DNA of 39,118 nucleotides from an uncultured Clostridia bacterium (GTDB lineage: Bacteria; Bacillota; Clostridia; TANB77; CAG-508): assembly GCA_947627755.1 (NCBI GenBank), contig CANQXD010000014.1:1-39118 (forward strand), written 5' to 3'. The notes under the pieces were generated by a model. That model searched no databases. It was not told where the DNA came from and was given only the letters and a program-made list of their open reading frames with translations. This document shows positions 22,347 through 31,253 of this stretch, piece by piece. Within the stretch, counting starts at the first letter, position 1. Every line of letters starts with the position of its first letter. Both the position numbers and the translations under genes were made by a program.

Positions 22347-24065
22347 ATGAATTTCAAGCAAATAAAAGAATTAGCTATTAATTTATATAAACAAGAAAAA
22401 ACGGAAGAAGAAATTAATAAACTATGCGGAGTTCCTCTTACAAAAGAACTGATATCAAGCTGGATACAAGAAGATGAAGAAATGGAAAGAGGAAAAAAGC
22501 TAGCTAAGTTATTTAAAAAATTGCAAAAATTAAAAAAGATAGAAATGACTGCAAAAAATAGAGATACATTAGCTCAAGAAATACAACAAATTGCATTTGA
22601 AATATTAAAAATAGACGAAAATAATGAAATCGCATTAAACGAATTAATAAGGTGTTTTTCATTGCAAAAACAATATGATTTAGGTAGAGTATATGGAAAT
22701 AAAGTATTAAATAATAATCCTAAAAACATTTTTACTCTATACAATATGGCAAGATTAGAAATAAGTGCACAAAATTATGAAAAGGCGATGGAATATAATG
22801 CACAATTATTAAAAATAGAGCCACAAAATATGCAAGGAAATACCCAAAAAAGTGTTATTGAAGAAAGAAGAAAACAGGCACAAATAGAAGAACAAAAAAG
22901 AAAAAGACAAGAAGAAATAGAAGAAAAGGAAAAACAAAAACAAGCAGAAATAGAGCAAAGAGTAAAACAATTAGAAAAAGCAGAAAATCAAATTTTGGAG
23001 GAAATCAAACAAGAAAATGTAACAATTGAAGCAAAACAAGAAGAATTTGCAAATCAAGTAGAAGAAGGACGTTATACAAAAGAAAATAAAGAAGTTTATA
23101 TGCAACAACTGCAAACTATGTTTTATGAAGGTAAGTTAAATAGCAAAAATATAGAAAGTGTAAAACAAGAGTTATATCGTTATCCAAATCAAGTTGAAAG
23201 TGCTATTTTTATATCAGAATTATATTATTTAATTACAGAAAATGAAGAAAAAGGAATTGAAGAATTAGATATTTGCTTGGAGAATACAGAATCTTTACAA
23301 CAAAAAGAGAAAAAGCAATTACAAGAAAAAAGAAAAGATTTCTTAAATCGAATAAAAATCAAAGAGCAAATGGAAGAAAATCAAATTAAGGCAAAAGAGC
23401 AAGAAAAAGAAACCAAAAATAAGCAAAGACAATATATGACAGAAATTACAACAAGATTAAATGAAGGAACAATTCAAAAAGAAGAAGTAGAAGAAATTGT
23501 GGCAAATTTAGAGAAATGCTTGGATAGAAATAAGGCAGTATTCCTTATTATTAAAGTTCAAGAAGCAGTATTTGGAAAAGCAGAAGCACTTAAAACGATT
23601 CAAAAATACTCTAAAATAAACAATATAACAGAGCAAGAAAGAAAAGTCATTGTAAAAATGATGGTAAGCATTAAACAAGGAAATAGGAACACCCAAAATT
23701 ATACTGAAAAATTACGTAATAGAACTAAAATTAGAAAAAGAAGAGAAGCGTATAAAAAACAAATATCTACAAAAACAATTAAAGACTTAATAATAGATGG
23801 AATGAGTGTAAAAGAAGTATTTGAAAAAATGAGTAATGAAAACTTTGCATCTTTAAAATCAATTGCAAAAATAAGAAGCAGTATGTTACAAAAAAATGAG
23901 TTATTAAGATCAAAACAGCAAGAAGATATACGTTTAGCAGAAGAATTTTTAAGAGAAGGCTATTCTATTAGACAAGTATATGAGTTATTTGATTACAATA
24001 TAGGAAACAATGAATTGATAGTATTACGAAAAAATATAAAAGAAAGAGAAGTAGTTTCTAAGTAG
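22347..24065 (+). CDS. long helical/coiled-coil protein with TPR-like part, unknown function
   Basis: The 572-residue protein has no membrane segment. Residues about 80-165 look TPR-like (ILKIDENNEIALNELIRCF, VLNNNPKNIFTLYNMARLE, AMEYNAQLLKIEPQN). Residues 175-250 and 330-400 are Glu/Lys/Gln coiled coil. The C-terminal 100 residues contain two segments resembling short helix-turn-helix pairs (LIIDGMSVKEVFEKM and FLREGYSIRQVYELF), and the N-terminal 40 residues have a similar motif (LAINLYKQEKTEEEINKL). These may be repeats of one small helical unit. ATG 22347 follows AAGGAG by seven bases. It is 28 bases after the methyltransferase gene, so co-transcription is likely. No function is assigned. 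Confidence 0.7.
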   Translation: MNFKQIKELAINLYKQEKTEEEINKLCGVPLTKELISSWIQEDEEMERGKKLAKLFKKLQKLKKIEMTAKNRDTLAQEIQQIAFEILKIDENNEIALNELIRCFSLQKQYDLGRVYGNKVLNNNPKNIFTLYNMARLEISAQNYEKAMEYNAQLLKIEPQNMQGNTQKSVIEERRKQAQIEEQKRKRQEEIEEKEKQKQAEIEQRVKQLEKAENQILEEIKQENVTIEAKQEEFANQVEEGRYTKENKEVYMQQLQTMFYEGKLNSKNIESVKQELYRYPNQVESAIFISELYYLITENEEKGIEELDICLENTESLQQKEKKQLQEKRKDFLNRIKIKEQMEENQIKAKEQEKETKNKQRQYMTEITTRLNEGTIQKEEVEEIVANLEKCLDRNKAVFLIIKVQEAVFGKAEALKTIQKYSKINNITEQERKVIVKMMVSIKQGNRNTQNYTEKLRNRTKIRKRREAYKKQISTKTIKDLIIDGMSVKEVFEKMSNENFASLKSIAKIRSSMLQKNELLRSKQQEDIRLAEEFLREGYSIRQVYELFDYNIGNNELIVLRKNIKEREVVSK

Positions 24066-24085
24066 TAGTTCATTCATAAAATGAA

Positions 24086-24214
24086 AAAAGAGGCTGTAAA
24101 AAACTATCTTAAAGAAATAAGATTTGAGTTAAAACTTTAGCTCAAATCTTATTTTGGTATTATAAAATTAGTAAATAATTAATTATAAATCAATATCCTT
24201 TTTTACAGCTCCTT
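24086..24214. terminator. bidirectional terminator region
   Basis: A stem AAATAAGATTTGAG (24115-24128) with its complement (24141-24154) is followed by TTTTGG. An outer pair, GAGGCTGTAAAAAA with TTTTTTACAGCTCC, encloses it. The region lies between convergent genes, ending at the stop of the minus-strand gene. Confidence 0.75.
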
Positions 24215-24764
24215 ATACATTTAGGTAACGTACACAAGATAAAATAGTGTCAACGATAAAAATAATACAAACAATATGCAATAAAAAAATTTTAATTTTA
24301 TATGGAATTTTAGATAATACTAAATTCACTTTTTTCTTAAAAAATGGATATAAATGCCCTACAAAAATAATAGCAATAATTCCCCAAGCAAGAGAATAAA
24401 AAATACTAATTCTACCATTTAAATTGAAAAAGTCATTTGTGTAATCCCACCAATAAGAGTGAAATAGTACTTCTAATACATAACTTGCCAAATATTCAAA
24501 AACGGAAAATATAACAGCAGAATAGACAAAAAGTTTAAAAGATTGGTTTCTATATTTGCCTAAAAAAACAATTAAAATTAATGCACCATATCCATAAATA
24601 GGGCATAGAGGACCATATAGAAAACCACGCTTAGTAAAGTGACCTAATACAATGAAACCATAAATAGTTTCCATACACCAACCTAAAAAAGCAAATAAGA
24701 AAAAGTATAAAATATAGGTTTGTGTTTTGGTTAATTTCTTAGTTTTCTTTTTCTCTATTGGCAT
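24213..24764 (-). CDS. membrane protein of the putative ABC-transporter type IV family (PF06541)
   Basis: The 183-residue protein has about five membrane segments and the family pattern: GWCMETIYGFI near residue 28, KRGFLYGPLCPIYGYGA, EYLASYVLEVLFHSYWWDYT, and LNGRISIFYSLAWG. The family name is historical and true transport function has not been shown. Start ATG at 24764 follows AAAGGAG on the minus strand. The gene is isolated: convergent with the helical-protein gene and divergent from the U32 gene. Confidence 0.85.
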   Translation of the reverse strand: MPIEKKKTKKLTKTQTYILYFFLFAFLGWCMETIYGFIVLGHFTKRGFLYGPLCPIYGYGALILIVFLGKYRNQSFKLFVYSAVIFSVFEYLASYVLEVLFHSYWWDYTNDFFNLNGRISIFYSLAWGIIAIIFVGHLYPFFKKKVNLVLSKIPYKIKIFLLHIVCIIFIVDTILSCVRYLNV

Positions 24765-24821
24765 TTAAATTCTCCTTTCAACTTTTTCATATTGTATCAA
24801 AAAGAATGATAATTGTAAAGG

Positions 24822-24850
24822 TAGATATTTATAAAAAAATATGATATAAT
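24822..24850 (+). promoter_or_regulatory. probable sigma-A promoter of the U32 gene
   Basis: TAGATA at 24822-24827 and TATAAT at 24845-24850, spacing 17 bases. Confidence 0.55.
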
Positions 24851-24929
24851 ACAAATACTTATGATAAAAATAGTATTACGAACTAAAGCAAAAAAGTATA
24901 AAAACAAGTAAGAAGGGATGAAACAAAAA

Positions 24930-26159
24930 ATGAAGAAACCAGAATTATTAGCCCCAGCGGGTTCATTTGAAAAAGCAAAAATTGCCTTTTTATATGGAGC
25001 AGATGCTGTTTATGCAGGAACTTCAAGTTTATCTTTAAGAACAAGAGCAGAAATGCAAGATAATGACCTTGTAAACACCATTAAATATGCACATTCTATT
25101 AATAAAAAAGTATATACAGCCATAAACATTTATGCATGGGACGAAACCTACGAAGAAATAAAAAAGCAAGCAAAAATGTTAAATGAATTAAAAGTAGATG
25201 GCATTATTGTAGCAGATGGTGGCGTAGTAGAAATCATTAAAGAATATGCGCCAGATGTGGAAATTCATATTAGTACGCAAGCAAATACGGTAAGCTACCA
25301 TGCAGCTAATTTCTGGTATAAAAATGGAGCTAAAAGAGTCATTTTAGGAAGAGAAATGAACAAAGAACAAATAAAAGAAATGATTAAAAATAAGCCAAAA
25401 GATTTAGAAATTGAAATGTTTATTCATGGAGCAATTTGCTTTGGCTATTCTGGAAGATGTTTCTTAAGTGACTTTTTAGCAGGAAGAAGTGCAAATTTAG
25501 GAGATTGTGCACAAAGTTGTAGATGGGCTTACAACGTTTATGTAGAAGAAGCAAATAAGCCAGGCAATTTAATGCCAGTAGAATATGACGAAAAGGGAAC
25601 ATATATTTTTTCTTCTAAAGATATGTGCTTGATAAAAGAAATTCCAGAAATTGTTGAAATGGGAGTAGATAGCTTAAAAATAGAAGGAAGGCTAAAAACA
25701 GAATATTATTTAGCATCTGTAGTAAATGCCTACCGCAATGCAATAGACGATTATTGCAAAGATCCTAAAAAATATGATTACACGAAGTATTTAGTAGAAT
25801 TAGAAAAAACAAAAACAAGAGGCTTAACAACCTTCTATTTCAACGATAGAAATAATAAAGACTTCCAAGAATATGAAGGAAAACAATATAATCCAGAATA
25901 TGAATTTGGAGGAAAAGTAGTAGAAGAGCAAGAAGATAAAGTAGTGATAGAAATTAAAAATAAATTACAAGTAGGAGATAAATTAGAACTCATTGTACCA
26001 CATCAAATAGAAACAATTTCCTTTACAATAGATGCTTTGTGGGACATTGATACACAAGAACCAATAGAATATATTAACCCAGGGAAAGCAGAGCAAAAAG
26101 TGCTTATGAAATTACCAGTAAAGGTAGAAAAAGACTGGATTTTAAGAAGAAAAAAATAA
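24930..26159 (+). CDS. U32 peptidase family protein, TrhP-like tRNA hydroxylation protein
   Basis: U32 proteins of this kind (YrrN/YrrO, TrhP) are needed for prephenate-dependent 5-hydroxyuridine formation at tRNA position 34; some have been called collagenase-like peptidases. The protein has KPELLAPAGSFEKAKIAFLYGADAVYAG at the N-terminus, the FIHGAICFGYSGRCFLS and GDCAQSCRW cysteine motifs that ligate an Fe-S cluster in this family, and KIEGRLKTEYY. The 409 residues include a C-terminal beta domain. I chose ATG 24930 over 24918 because AAGGG would touch the first one. A TrmR-like gene upstream (21728) would act next in the same modification. Confidence 0.9.
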   Translation: MKKPELLAPAGSFEKAKIAFLYGADAVYAGTSSLSLRTRAEMQDNDLVNTIKYAHSINKKVYTAINIYAWDETYEEIKKQAKMLNELKVDGIIVADGGVVEIIKEYAPDVEIHISTQANTVSYHAANFWYKNGAKRVILGREMNKEQIKEMIKNKPKDLEIEMFIHGAICFGYSGRCFLSDFLAGRSANLGDCAQSCRWAYNVYVEEANKPGNLMPVEYDEKGTYIFSSKDMCLIKEIPEIVEMGVDSLKIEGRLKTEYYLASVVNAYRNAIDDYCKDPKKYDYTKYLVELEKTKTRGLTTFYFNDRNNKDFQEYEGKQYNPEYEFGGKVVEEQEDKVVIEIKNKLQVGDKLELIVPHQIETISFTIDALWDIDTQEPIEYINPGKAEQKVLMKLPVKVEKDWILRRKK

Positions 26160-26175
26160 AAAAAGGGAAAAAGAC

Positions 26176-26204
26176 TTGTAATTATCTATATTATGTAATA
26201 TAAT
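26176..26204 (+). promoter_or_regulatory. sigma-A promoter for the membrane protein at 26262
   Basis: TTGTAA at 26176-26181 and TATAAT at 26199-26204, spacing 17 bases. Confidence 0.75.
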
Positions 26205-26261
26205 ACCAATATATTATTTTAGTAACTTAAAAATATAATTATATTTTAAGGAGGAAAAAGT

Positions 26262-27044
26262 ATGATACGTGTAACAATTTATTGGATTGGCTTTGCAATA
26301 GTATTAGTATTGTTAGTGGTTTATTCAATTTTCGAAAATGAATATGAAAGAAGTAAAGAGAATTCAAAGTACGAACAAGTAATAGGACTATTATGTGGAA
26401 TATTTGGGGTGCTATTTTTCATATTTTTAGCTACATTTTATGTGTATAATATATATCTATTGGCAATAAGATATGATTCAACGCTTATGTGGCTTTCTCT
26501 ATGTTTTATTGTATTTTTTCCTAGCTTGGCTATATGCGTTTTACTATTCGACAAAGAATGGAAATACTTTAATATCATTCGGAGCTCATTTGTAGGTATT
26601 TCTGGGGTAGTTGCTTTGTTTAGTTGTATTGCATACATAATATTTTTTATTTTTGGATTTCTATTAACTGGATTTTCTTATCCTATGAATGAAGATGCAA
26701 AATATACACAGTATGGCTATTCCATTGATATTCTGGAAATGAGAGAGGTACCATATACGAATGTCTCGGGTAGCAGGTGGTATATTCGTTCTGCTCCAAG
26801 CAATGCTTATTATTATGAAGTAGCTACGGAAAGTGGTAATACTACTACAAAAGTATTGGATGGATATGGACATTATGTGGAAAAGGATGAAGATGACAAG
26901 TACATCAATAATCCTCATATTGAAGTAATTTACACAATGCATGAATGCTACAATATGTACACTATGAAAACACATACGGAAGTAATAGGAGAAAATTATA
27001 TTATTTGTATTCCTGAAAATGCAATTTATTATGAGGAAGAATAA
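26262..27044 (+). CDS. four-TM membrane protein with exterior or cytoplasmic C-terminal domain, unknown
   Basis: The 260 residues contain hydrophobic segments at about 3-23, 40-70, 75-90 and 108-135, then a hydrophilic domain of about 120 residues rich in Tyr, Thr and Asn (PMNEDAKYTQYGYSIDILEMREVPY, a GYGHYVEKDEDDKYINNPHIEVIYTMHE segment in part). I do not know the family. ATG follows AAGGAGG. It has its own promoter and terminator. It uses an in-frame CGG codon (26580-26582), rare in the window. Confidence 0.75.
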   Translation: MIRVTIYWIGFAIVLVLLVVYSIFENEYERSKENSKYEQVIGLLCGIFGVLFFIFLATFYVYNIYLLAIRYDSTLMWLSLCFIVFFPSLAICVLLFDKEWKYFNIIRSSFVGISGVVALFSCIAYIIFFIFGFLLTGFSYPMNEDAKYTQYGYSIDILEMREVPYTNVSGSRWYIRSAPSNAYYYEVATESGNTTTKVLDGYGHYVEKDEDDKYINNPHIEVIYTMHECYNMYTMKTHTEVIGENYIICIPENAIYYEEE

Positions 27045-27055
27045 TAGTAAAAAGG

Positions 27056-27092
27056 AAATACTTTATCACAAATGTGGTAGAGTATTTTTTTT
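27056..27092 (+). terminator. Rho-independent terminator
   Basis: AAATACTTTATCACA pairs with TGTGGTAGAGTATTT (two G-T pairs), followed by a T-run. Confidence 0.82.
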
Positions 27093-27149
27093 TAGTTATA
27101 TTTTTTAAAGATAGTTATTTAATTTATATTACTATAGACAGCAGTTCTG

Positions 27150-27933
27150 TCATCTTTCTAATACAAAGGCAAGCCAAAAACCAATCATAAAAAGAAGCAA
27201 AGAAACAAGCGAAAAAGAAGAAGGAAGAAGCACAAAAATACTACCAAGCACAAAACCAATAATAGCATAATAGGTTTGCACAGAATAATTAGTTAGTAAA
27301 AAACGAATGACGAGTAAAAAGAAAATGGAGCCACAAAAAATACCAAGTCCCATTGGAACTAAAACAGGCAAATAAAAGCTAGCTACTGCTTGTAAATAAA
27401 TAGAATAAGTGCCAAGGCATAATAAAATAACTGTACTACTAACGCCGGGAATAATAATACCGCAAGACATAGCAAAGCCAGAAAAAAATAAAAATGAAAA
27501 ATGAGTATTATTAGGCGTTAAAACAACATTCATTCTTCTTTCAAATAAAAACAAAAGTAAGCCAATTGCAAAGCTGATGAAAGTATAAAGCAAAAAAGAA
27601 AGGCGAAATTTTTTCTTTTTACTAACTTCTTTAAATAAAGCAGGAACACTGCCTAAAATAAGTCCTAAGAATAATAATTTACATTCAGCCTCATACAAAA
27701 TGAAAAAATAGTGAAGCAAATTACCAAATAAGAAAAAACCAATAGCGATACCTATAACAATAGGAAGTAAAAAACTTGCATTTTTCTTAAAATCATGAAA
27801 AATACCTAAAACGCTATTTACTAATTTTTCATAAATACCAAAAATAACACAAAGAACACCACTACTAATTCCGTGGTAAAATAGCGCCAGCGCCAATTAA
27901 AATTCCTTTTCCAACGGAGCATAGAAAATTCAT
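27150..27933 (-). CDS. DUF368 membrane protein (PF04018), interrupted by a one-base frameshift
   Basis: On the minus strand the true start is ATG at 27933 after AAGGAGG. The frame runs MNFLCSVGKGILIGAGAILP, then meets CCA CGG AAT TAG. Removing the extra C (27873 on the plus strand reads as an extra G) gives CCA GGA ATT AGT, restoring the DUF368 signature G-x3-G-x3-(A/I)-x-PG-(I/V)-S-S-G, then VLCVIFGIYEKL and the rest, a total of about 260 residues with eight or nine membrane segments. A second conserved PGVSSTVILLCLG is present. DUF368 proteins are proposed undecaprenyl phosphate-type lipid translocases (PopT group); that role is from literature knowledge, not from this sequence. The only break is at this base, in the same sequence context as the recG break. 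Confidence 0.85.
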
Positions 27934-28062
27934 ATTGAAATTCCTCCTTATAGCTCTATATAAATAATATAAAAATGGCAAAATTCTACTAATAACTTAT
28001 AATGTTACACTTAAAAATATGCTATAAATAAGGCACATATACTTTAAAATCAAAGAAAAATG

Positions 28063-28091
28063 TTGTATCTTCCTGACCAGTGTGGTAAAAT
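28063..28091 (+). promoter_or_regulatory. probable sigma-A promoter of nagZ
   Basis: TTGTAT at 28063-28068 and TAAAAT at 28086-28091, spacing 17 bases. Confidence 0.6.
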
Positions 28092-28181
28092 AAAAACATA
28101 GAGTAAGGTTAAATTATAGCAATCAATGTTTCTAAAAAAAGCCTTGGTAATAGAGGAAAGTAAAAAAGGAATGAAGAAAAA

Positions 28182-29258
28182 ATGGAAGAACTAACCTTAG
28201 AAGAAAAAATAGGACAACTATTCATAGTAGGACTAGAGAACAAAGAGGAAGTAGAAATATCAAAATTAATTAAAGAAAATAAAATAGGTGGGGTTGTATT
28301 ATATAAAAAGAATTACCATACCTATCAAGAAATGTTACAATTTGTAAATCATTTAAAGCAAATAAATGCAAATAACAAAGTTCCTTTAATGATTAGTATA
28401 GACCAAGAAGGTGGACGAGTAAATCGAATGCCTCCTGAAATAGCTAACTTAAAAAGTGCTGCAAAAATTGCTAGTACAAAAAATGAAGAAATTTTACAAG
28501 AAAGTGGAAAAATTTTAGGGACAATGTTAAAGCAAACTGGAATCTCTATGAATTATGCACCAGTATTAGATATATGCAGGTTTGAAGAAAAACACGCAAT
28601 TGGAGATCGCTCTTATGCAAAAACAAAAGAAGAAGTATCTAAATATGCACTTATAGTTATGAAAGAAATGCAAAAGCAAGGAATTATTCCGGTTGTAAAG
28701 CATTTTCCTGGGCACGGACTTACACAAAAAGATTCTCACTTTCAAATTCCTAAAATAACAGCTAAAATAGAACAACTAGAACAAGAAGATATGCTTCCTT
28801 TTGAAAAAGCAATTCAAGAAGGAACAGAGGCAGTAATGGTAGGGCACCTTATTCTAAAAGATGTAGATAAGAAGTATCCAGCATCTCTATCTAAAAAGGT
28901 AATACAAAAATATTTAATAGAAAAGTATCAATATAAAGGCTTAATTATTACAGATGACTTAAAAATGATGGCAATTCAGCTCCATTATAATATAAAAAAG
29001 GCAGCATATAAGGCTATAGAAGCAGGAAACGATATCGTTATGGTTGGACTTCCTTATAAGAAAATAAAGCGAATGATAAAATATCTTTTGAAAAAAGTAA
29101 AAAAAGGAAAGATTAGTATAGATAGAATTAATGCAAGCATAGAAAAAATATTGCAAATAAAAGAAAAGTATAAAATAACAGATGAATTAGTAGAAGGAAT
29201 GAACATAGAGCAAATAAATGAAAGAATAACAAAACTAAACGAACAAATAAAAAATTAG
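28182..29258 (+). CDS. nagZ: beta-N-acetylhexosaminidase, glycoside hydrolase family 3 (NagZ type)
   Basis: The 358-residue protein has a single GH3 barrel of NagZ type, which removes N-acetylglucosamine from cell-wall muropeptides. Key motifs are LFIVGL, ISIDQEGGRVNRM, MNYAPVLDI, the mobile loop KHFPGHGLTQKDSHFQIP with the Asp-His pair of NagZ, and ITDDLKMMAI (the nucleophile Asp). No signal peptide is seen, so it appears cytoplasmic. ATG is preceded by a purine-rich AAAAAAGGAATGAAG. sigK lies 155 bases downstream in the same direction. Confidence 0.92.
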   Translation: MEELTLEEKIGQLFIVGLENKEEVEISKLIKENKIGGVVLYKKNYHTYQEMLQFVNHLKQINANNKVPLMISIDQEGGRVNRMPPEIANLKSAAKIASTKNEEILQESGKILGTMLKQTGISMNYAPVLDICRFEEKHAIGDRSYAKTKEEVSKYALIVMKEMQKQGIIPVVKHFPGHGLTQKDSHFQIPKITAKIEQLEQEDMLPFEKAIQEGTEAVMVGHLILKDVDKKYPASLSKKVIQKYLIEKYQYKGLIITDDLKMMAIQLHYNIKKAAYKAIEAGNDIVMVGLPYKKIKRMIKYLLKKVKKGKISIDRINASIEKILQIKEKYKITDELVEGMNIEQINERITKLNEQIKN

Positions 29259-29413
29259 AACATAATAATAGGCTATCAACTATTGAATAACCAACAAACA
29301 ATTAAGTAAAAAATAAAAATAAATGTGAAAAAATAATAATCATAGTCAGGCACTTTTTGTTTTTTAAAACATATAATTTGGTATGTAAAAAAAGAAACGG
29401 AGGTGCCTATTAT

Positions 29414-30112
29414 TTGCTTAGCCTTAGTCTATCAGGATTTTTTGCTTTTCTTTCTTCAGCAATTTTTTTAGTAGGTTATATTTCTAATAATCAATTATTC
29501 CCAGAACCACTATCAGCAGAAGAAGAGAAGATGTATTTACAAAGGTTAAAAGAAAAAGATGAGGAAGCAAGGAATATTTTAATTGAAAGAAATTTAAGAT
29601 TAGTGGCACACGTATGTAAAAAATATGCTTCTTGTAAGGTGGAACAAGATGACTTAATTTCTATTGGAACTATTGGCTTAATAAAAGGAATCAATAGTTT
29701 TGAACCAACAAAAAATGTAAAACTTTCTACGTATGTGTCAAGATGTATTGATAATGAAATATTGATGCACTTAAGAGCAACGAAAAAAATTAGTGCAGAA
29801 GTTTCTTTAGAAGACCCAATAGGAAAAGATAAAGACGACAATACTGTAACTTTGCAAGATGTATTAGAAAACAATGAAAAGAATATCGAAGATGAAGTAG
29901 ACTTAAAAATGAAAATGAAAAAACTATATGAAAAAATGAAATGCGTATTAAAAGATAGAGAAAAACTTATATTAGAATTACGCTTTGGTTTAGATGGAAA
30001 AAAGCCAAAAACACAAAATCAAATAGCAGAAATGATGGGAATTTCGCGCTCTTATGTGTCAAGAATTGAGACTAAAGCCATTGGAAAATTAGCAAAAGAA
30101 ATGAGAGAATAA
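29414..30112 (+). CDS. sigK: RNA polymerase sigma-K factor precursor (late mother cell), uninterrupted
   Basis: Sigma-K directs late mother-cell transcription. The protein has a hydrophobic pro-sequence (LSLSLSGFFAFLSSAIFLVGYI) cleaved in Bacillus by SpoIVFB, followed by NQLFPEPLSAEEE as in sigma-K, region 2 (ARNILIERNLRLVAHVCKKYA, DLISIGTIGLIKGINSFEP, LSTYVSRCIDNEILMHLRA) and region 4 (KTQNQIAEMMGISRSYVSRIETKAIGKL). I chose TTG 29414, eight bases after GGAGGTG (29399-29405). A frame with an upstream ATG at 29357 has no such site. Length is 233 residues. The gene is continuous, so no skin element splits it. Confidence 0.93.
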   Translation: MLSLSLSGFFAFLSSAIFLVGYISNNQLFPEPLSAEEEKMYLQRLKEKDEEARNILIERNLRLVAHVCKKYASCKVEQDDLISIGTIGLIKGINSFEPTKNVKLSTYVSRCIDNEILMHLRATKKISAEVSLEDPIGKDKDDNTVTLQDVLENNEKNIEDEVDLKMKMKKLYEKMKCVLKDREKLILELRFGLDGKKPKTQNQIAEMMGISRSYVSRIETKAIGKLAKEMRE

Positions 30113-30123
30113 AATAAAAGGAA

Positions 30124-30166
30124 GAACTTTGAAAGATTTGTTAAATTTACAAATCATTCAAAGCTC
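30124..30166. terminator. bidirectional terminator after sigK
   Basis: GAACTTTGAAAGATTTGT pairs with ACAAATCATTCAAAGCTC (a few mismatches), between convergent sigK and the gene at 30174. Confidence 0.78.
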
Positions 30167-30173
30167 TTTACAT

Positions 30174-30554
30174 TTAATGCCACCATACCCAATAATAATC
30201 ATTTTCTAATTGCTCTTTTTCATCCCATAAAAAACAATCCGTTCTATAATAACTAGAATTAGGAGATTTTATACTTACGTATAATTTGTCCTTATTATAG
30301 CCATAATCTTTTTTGAAAACTGTCTTTATAAGTGTCTTATCTTCTGGTGTATAGTTAGAATCTTTTTCAAAATTATCTTTTAATGGTTTTACATTATAAG
30401 TTTGACCACCATCTGTACTACTATTGTAATCAACCTCAGATTTTATTTCTTTCAAAATTACCTGTTTCTTAGCTTTTAAACTTATTACTTGAAAAAATAT
30501 TTTTATTTCTGTATTAGAAACAAATATGTCACCTACTTTAATACCATAATCCAT
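30174..30554 (-). CDS. hypothetical protein, 126 residues
   Basis: The protein has no membrane segment. It opens with MDYGIKVGDIFVSNT followed by strands, and ends with the aromatic segment DYYWVWWH. It is rich in Asp, Lys and Tyr, and looks like a small beta-rich cytoplasmic protein. I do not recognise it. The minus-strand start is preceded by AAAGGAGAGAAAATT, a good ribosome binding site. The gene is isolated, next to sigK. Confidence 0.65.
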   Translation of the reverse strand: MDYGIKVGDIFVSNTEIKIFFQVISLKAKKQVILKEIKSEVDYNSSTDGGQTYNVKPLKDNFEKDSNYTPEDKTLIKTVFKKDYGYNKDKLYVSIKSPNSSYYRTDCFLWDEKEQLENDYYWVWWH

Positions 30555-30827
30555 AATTTTCTCTCCTTTATTCTCATTATAATATTATAAAAAAAAAATA
30601 CCAAATGAGTTGGTCATATATTGTATGAACTAATTAATTATAAATTAAATGTTATTTAGAATAAATATTTTAAGTATTTTATTATTTAATATATAATAAA
30701 ACAAAAAGAAAATAAAAAAAATAGCAACATTTTCTTGCTATTTTCTTAAAGTTAGTGTATTATATTATAAGTAATATTTATGCTTAAAAATGGAAGAAAT
30801 AAGAAATATTAGAAAGGAGCATTATAA
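30555..30827. other. AT-rich intergenic region with a hairpin and a promoter
   Basis: The region between the divergent genes contains a hairpin AAAATAGCAA/TTGCTATTTT at about 30717-30743, which overlaps the -35 box of the promoter at 30735-30763. No gene is seen. Confidence 0.5.
30735..30763 (+). promoter_or_regulatory. probable sigma-A promoter of the operon starting at 30828
   Basis: TTGCTA at 30735-30740 and TATTAT at 30758-30763, spacing 17 bases. Confidence 0.55.
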
Positions 30828-31250
30828 ATGAAAAAAATAGGCATACTATTAGCAATAATGCTTTGTATTGTTTCAAGTAGTGCTGTGTTAGCAACTAATG
30901 CAAAAACGGTGCAAAATAGTAGTCAAGTGCAAACACAAAGTGAAACAGTCAATCAATTAGTTGAAATGAAAGATAATGAAAAGAAAACATTAGATGATTA
31001 TGTAGCATCGTATGGCTCAGAAACTTACGGACTTACGGCTTACATATTAAATAAAGTGCAAATATACAGTATTCCACTTTGTTTTGTAGGAATTGCCATT
31101 AGTGCAATTTATCAATATGTATTAGGAATTCGTAAATTAGACACAAGAGATAAAGGTTTTGCTATTATGATATCTATTATCACCATATTTATCATAGCGC
31201 AAGTATTACCACTAATATTTGCAATTGTAGTAAAAGGTTGGAGGGGTTAA
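30828..31250 (+). CDS. secreted/membrane protein with signal peptide and two TM segments
   Basis: The 140-residue protein has a signal peptide (1-22, MKKIGILLAIMLCIVSSSAV, then LAT), a polar Gln/Ser/Thr-rich segment, a helix (ETVNQLVEMKDNEKKTLDDYV), and two membrane segments at about 78-98 and 111-134. The layout of signal peptide plus two helices resembles VirB2/TrbC-type pilin subunits, but I see no diagnostic motif and no type IV secretion gene nearby. ATG follows AGAAAGGAG. Only three bases separate its stop from the next start (31254), so the two genes belong together. Confidence 0.7.
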   Translation: MKKIGILLAIMLCIVSSSAVLATNAKTVQNSSQVQTQSETVNQLVEMKDNEKKTLDDYVASYGSETYGLTAYILNKVQIYSIPLCFVGIAISAIYQYVLGIRKLDTRDKGFAIMISIITIFIIAQVLPLIFAIVVKGWRG

Positions 31251-31253
31251 CAA

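Noticed and set aside
27866-27880. Recoding or reassignment of CGG as the settled explanation of the two frameshifts
   Set aside because: CGG appears in frame in other genes in the window (14498, 14735, 26580) with reading continuing, so a sequence artefact or mutation is more likely.
30828-31250. A firm VirB2/TrbC pilin assignment
   Set aside because: Only the signal peptide and two membrane helices agree; no conjugation genes are near, so it is kept as a resemblance.
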